NCBI GenBank assembly: GCA_019136655.1
Contig: JAGVTU010000009.1
Coordinates: 54,598-118,597, forward strand
Origin: Bacteroidota bacterium
GTDB lineage: Bacteria; Bacteroidota; Bacteroidia; AKYH767-A; OLB10
Direction: 5' to 3'
DNA: 64,000 nucleotides
Shown here: positions 60,772-64,000 of the stretch, piece after piece
Layout of the letters: each line of letters begins with the position of its first letter
Position numbering within the stretch: position 1 is the first letter of the stretch
Program-made: the position numbers and the translations under genes
Notes under the pieces: model-generated
Seen by the model: the letters and a program-made list of their open reading frames with translations, nothing else
Told to the model about the DNA's origin: nothing
The model's database searches: none

Positions 60772-62367
60772 ATGCCACGTATTGTCATTTACATCCTGTT
60801 CTGTTTCACTGTGCTTCAAACTCAGGGGCAACAGCAGATGGTTCAGAAAATTTTTGGCCTACAGATAGATAATATAGCTAATCATATTATTCAGATGAAT
60901 AATAGTGACCTTCTCTTCAATAATACCGGTTTCAATCCTTCCACACTAACAAATTTATCTTCTGATTTGATAAGGGTTGATTCTTCTTTTAATTTAATTT
61001 GGTCCAAACGATATGTTTTTTCAAATTACCGATTAGAAATTTTCAAATTTGAAGAAGTATCTCCCGATACAATAATGGCAGTAGCCGTTATTTACAATTC
61101 AACAAATGGCTTTGAAAATTTTGCCTTACTAAAGATTGATGGCAATGGAAATTGTATTACAGCTAAAATTTTAAAAAACCTAGATTCTTTTTCTGTAAGC
61201 GGTATTGAGTGGAGTACAGACCAACAGATGTTTATTATATATGGCAAATATGTCGCAACTTATTTTTATGACGAGCGAATGCAAATTATAGCTTATGATA
61301 AAAACTTAAACTTCCTGTGGGGAAAGCATTTCACATATGGGTATCAAGATAATATAAAATCTGCGAAATCTTATCTGAACAACGGACTGTTAATTATGGC
61401 TAATTCTGCTGACTATGTAGATTCCTCTTCAACAGAGCCATGTTGTAATACTTTGTTAATACGATTGACGAATACCGGGAATATTATTTGGGTTAAACGA
61501 ATTGGTAATATGCCTAATTTCCAACTGGGGGGGGATGATGTTTTTGCCGGGTCGGTATTGGTTTTACAAAATGGTAATATTATAAATGCAATTGAAACTA
61601 ACTATTTTGCGGGCTTTCCTTATACCGATATTATTATACAAAAAACCGATACAAGCGGCAATGAAATAAATGCCGTTCAGATTGGTAATTACGCTACTCA
61701 ATTTGATTACTTCAGTCAAATTTTCATGAATATAAATTCTCATATTTTTATCAGTTATAGATTTACATCAAATATGATTCTCGATGATAATTTAAATTTC
61801 ATTGCCTATAAGAGAATTATGCCAAACACAGGATCATTCGGTGCTTCACATCAAATACCCTTAAGAACAGGAGCTACAGCAGTATTGGGCATCCGAACTG
61901 ATATTGATAAAATAGAAATCATTCAAACCGATAGCATAGCTAATATTGGATGCTATCAATTACCTCCTGTTACATTTCCTTATCAGCAGGTTAGTTTTCC
62001 TAATTCAATACCAGTGAAAACTTTGCAAGATAGTTCGATAACTATTCAAGATAGTTCCATCACCATAAACACTATATCCGTGACTTACTTCGATAGCCTA
62101 CTATGCATGACTTCAACAGCTACAACTGAGTATTCGAATACTGATAATTTAACAATCTATCCAACTTTTTTTACAAATGGTATTAATATACAGAACAACA
62201 TTGAAAATGCTTTGCTGGTGGAATTATTTGATACTTCCGGAAAATTATTGCTTTCAAAAAATCTGACAAGTAACTATATTAATCTTTCCTCTATTTCAAA
62301 AGGACTTTATTTTTTAAAAATCATTTCAAAATCGCACATCAAAACATTTAAGATCATAAAGCAATAG
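60772..62367 (+). CDS. Secreted protein with T9SS sorting domain, unknown function
   Basis: The ATG at 60772 gives 531 aa with a normal signal peptide (MPRIVIYILFCFTVLQTQGQ); the longest frame adds 16 non-signal residues from a GTG. The body has repeats such as LIRVDSSFNLIWSKRY, LLKIDGNGNCITAK and LIRLTNTGNIIWVKRIG, a degenerate beta-propeller-like pattern often seen in T9SS cargo. The C-terminus is a type A sorting domain (LTIYPTFFTNGINIQNN, SISKGLYFLKI). The next gene is a paralog with an almost identical signal sequence. Confidence 0.85.
   Translation: MPRIVIYILFCFTVLQTQGQQQMVQKIFGLQIDNIANHIIQMNNSDLLFNNTGFNPSTLTNLSSDLIRVDSSFNLIWSKRYVFSNYRLEIFKFEEVSPDTIMAVAVIYNSTNGFENFALLKIDGNGNCITAKILKNLDSFSVSGIEWSTDQQMFIIYGKYVATYFYDERMQIIAYDKNLNFLWGKHFTYGYQDNIKSAKSYLNNGLLIMANSADYVDSSSTEPCCNTLLIRLTNTGNIIWVKRIGNMPNFQLGGDDVFAGSVLVLQNGNIINAIETNYFAGFPYTDIIIQKTDTSGNEINAVQIGNYATQFDYFSQIFMNINSHIFISYRFTSNMILDDNLNFIAYKRIMPNTGSFGASHQIPLRTGATAVLGIRTDIDKIEIIQTDSIANIGCYQLPPVTFPYQQVSFPNSIPVKTLQDSSITIQDSSITINTISVTYFDSLLCMTSTATTEYSNTDNLTIYPTFFTNGINIQNNIENALLVELFDTSGKLLLSKNLTSNYINLSSISKGLYFLKIISKSHIKTFKIIKQ
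60791..60839. repeat. 49-bp repeat, copy 1 (signal-peptide region of the T9SS cargo gene)
   Basis: Matches 62461-62509 with a single mismatch (60802 T versus 62472 A). It encodes the end of the signal peptide, ILFCFTVLQTQGQQQ. Confidence 0.9.
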
Positions 62368-62441
62368 TTCTTTTATTACTTCTATATTTGAATTGTAAAT
62401 AAGTATAAGATGCCTAATTAACCAAACTCAACTGACACATC

Positions 62442-64000
62442 ATGCAACGCATATTTTTATACATCCTGTTCAGTTTCACTGTGCTTCAAACTCAGGGGCA
62501 ACAGCAGATTGTGCAACGATTTTATGAAAATACTGTGCCTGGTCAATTGCTAAGAATTAACAATGGAAACTATATTCTCACCGGTGGGCTGTTTGATGCT
62601 TCTATCAAGATTCTGTCGGAAGTATCAACTATCAAACTTTTTATTCATTGTCAGGGTATCATCTGTCTATTTTCAAATCAATCTTTACTTCAAACAATTC
62701 CATTGTCCATTTATGTTATATTCGGGAGCTGACAACGTTCAATACTATTGGAATTGCATTCATAAAAACTGATCTTTCAGGCAACATTTTACTCAATAAA
62801 GTTTTCTATACTTCCGTCCCTATAGGGATATTGGACTTTGCGTACAACAACGGAAATATTACCTTCTGCGGTACCATTGACTATGGATATGTCACTACTC
62901 CTACTTTTTATTATCATAATCTTCGCTTCCTCATATTTCAAACCGATGATAATCTCAATTTAATTTGGGCTAAAGAATATCATAACAAAATAAATGAAAG
63001 GTTTTATGAAATTGTTGCAACTTCTGATGGTGGAAATATTGTTCAGGGCATCAGTTCTGACTCTGTACCTACACCTGCCCGATTGGATTTAGTTACAATA
63101 AAATTTGATGCATCAGGAAATATTGTATGGGCCAGGCAGGCAGGTAGTCCAACCTTCCCTCCTCAGGGAATGACCGGAGTGCTAACAGGTAAGATTCGTG
63201 AATTTAACAATGGTGATATTTTAAATGCATTTAGTTGTCATTGGTACAACGGTTCGCCAATAAATGGCAACTATGACATTATACTTCAAAAATTAGATAG
63301 CTCCGGTAATGAAATTGCAAGTTACCGATATGGTGACAACTCCTACGGAACTGAAAATTTAAGAGATATAATTATTGATGACAATCAGAATATTCTTTTT
63401 ACATCTCTTGGACTTCATATCAAGGCAAGGACTGATTTGACCCCAATATGGGTAAAGAATAATATGCTGTCGAATATAAATCAAGGCAGCTACCTTGGTT
63501 TTTACAGTTTAATACATAACCCCGATGATTCTTACTCAGGAATTGCACTAACAGGTACAAGTGTTCAAAATTTCCCTCCAAATATTAACAGAATATGCTT
63601 TATGAAAACAGATTCAACAGGCACCGGAGTATGTCAGCCATGGCCCCCTTACTATTTGTATATGCAACCGGAGCAGGTTGGTAATTTTAACATTATTTCT
63701 CAACTGAGTTCATATCCATTCAATTTATCTGACTCAAGCATTTCACTTACGCCTTATGTATATACAATGCATGATAGTGTTAATTGTCTCAGCTATTCAT
63801 TGTTGAATGAAAATGACTTTAGTACTGTGCAAGTGCTCCCTACTGTTTTCAGTAACCATATTCAAATTCAACTCAGTCAAAAGCCAGATAACAACTGGTC
63901 TTATTCTTTATATGCCATAAATGGTAAAATGATTACTTCTCAAAAATTAGTTGAAGACATCACAATTTCTGATTTCTCATCATTGTCAGCAGGCATTTAT
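62442..64000 (+). pseudogene. Paralogous T9SS cargo gene, frameshifted and cut by the window edge
   Basis: The ATG at 62442 opens MQRIFLYILFSFTVLQTQGQ and runs for about 65 sensible residues (NGNYILTGGLFDASIKI), then the frame stops at 62732. From about 62640 the frame two bases over carries the expected protein: TIGIAFIKTDLSGNILL, IKFDASGNIVWARQAG, LQKLDSSGNEIASY, up to a type A sorting domain (VQVLPTVFSNHIQIQ, SSLSAGIY) at the window end. So one indel near 62620-62650 breaks an otherwise intact paralog of the gene at 60772. Pseudogene, or sequencing error. Confidence 0.75.
62461..62509. repeat. 49-bp repeat, copy 2
   Basis: Second copy of the signal-peptide coding repeat at 60791-60839, with one mismatch. 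Confidence 0.9.

Noticed and set aside
62563..62772. 69-codon open frame at the start of the second T9SS cargo gene
   Set aside because: It is the third frame across the frameshift region and shows no resemblance to the paralog.
1..64000. CRISPR arrays, prophage or insertion sequence
   Set aside because: No spaced identical repeats, no transposase or integrase, and no phage structural genes were seen.

Overview
The window is chromosomal DNA of a low-GC Bacteroidota bacterium, most likely from the Chitinophagales/Sphingobacteriales side; this is inferred from gene content, not from a marker tree. The pointers are an alternative complex III operon, the type IX secretion (T9SS) protein PorW, several secreted proteins with T9SS C-terminal sorting domains, a bacilliredoxin, and repeated promoter-like boxes of the Bacteroidota type (TAnnTTTG, sometimes with TTTG about 17 nt upstream).

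Layout. 1-7492 (minus): alternative complex III, actA-B-C-D-E-F in order, with actF cut by the window edge. 7736-11018: a SPOR protein, a DUF4476 protein, an unannotated 59-codon ORF with its own terminator, and a 500-aa unknown. 11123-14513 (minus): acpP-fabF-rnc and trpS. 14617-16946: rarA and a REC-Crp fusion regulator, tail to tail. 17091-19990 (minus): scpA, a flippase-like membrane protein, a small membrane protein and a dienelactone hydrolase. 20081-22055: a T9SS-exported SGNH/PKD protein and MgtC. 22140-30813 (minus): heavy-metal resistance, comprising a lipoprotein, a Cys/His-rich small protein, a CzcA-CzcC fusion RND pump, a CzcB adaptor and a P1B ATPase with an altered phosphorylation motif.

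31470-39351 (minus) is the accessory island and the most interesting part. A 998-aa protein of unknown function, a lipoprotein and an intact patatin phospholipase form a tight operon. They are followed by a decaying tandem array in which C-terminal patatin fragments alternate with copies of another small lipoprotein. An exact 57-bp copy of the 5' end of the 998-aa gene sits at the front of one patatin fragment. The architecture resembles polymorphic effector-immunity loci with displaced effector tails and duplicated immunity genes, but no known system is directly recognisable.

39703-46527: DUF302, a Ca2+-type P-ATPase, an M23 peptidase and PorW. 46593-52283 (plus): bactofilin, two small ATP-synthase-associated membrane proteins, prfB with the classic programmed +1 frameshift, recO and sucA. 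52333-57727: outer-membrane barrels, a Kelch T9SS protein, an IPExxxVDY-like protein, tadA, and a two-component pair whose kinase is split and lacks its phospho-acceptor domain. 57969-60581: bacilliredoxin, the YifB/ComM ATPase, tRNA-Asn(GUU) and a GIY-YIG protein. 60772-64000: two paralogous T9SS cargo genes, the second apparently frameshifted and cut by the window edge.
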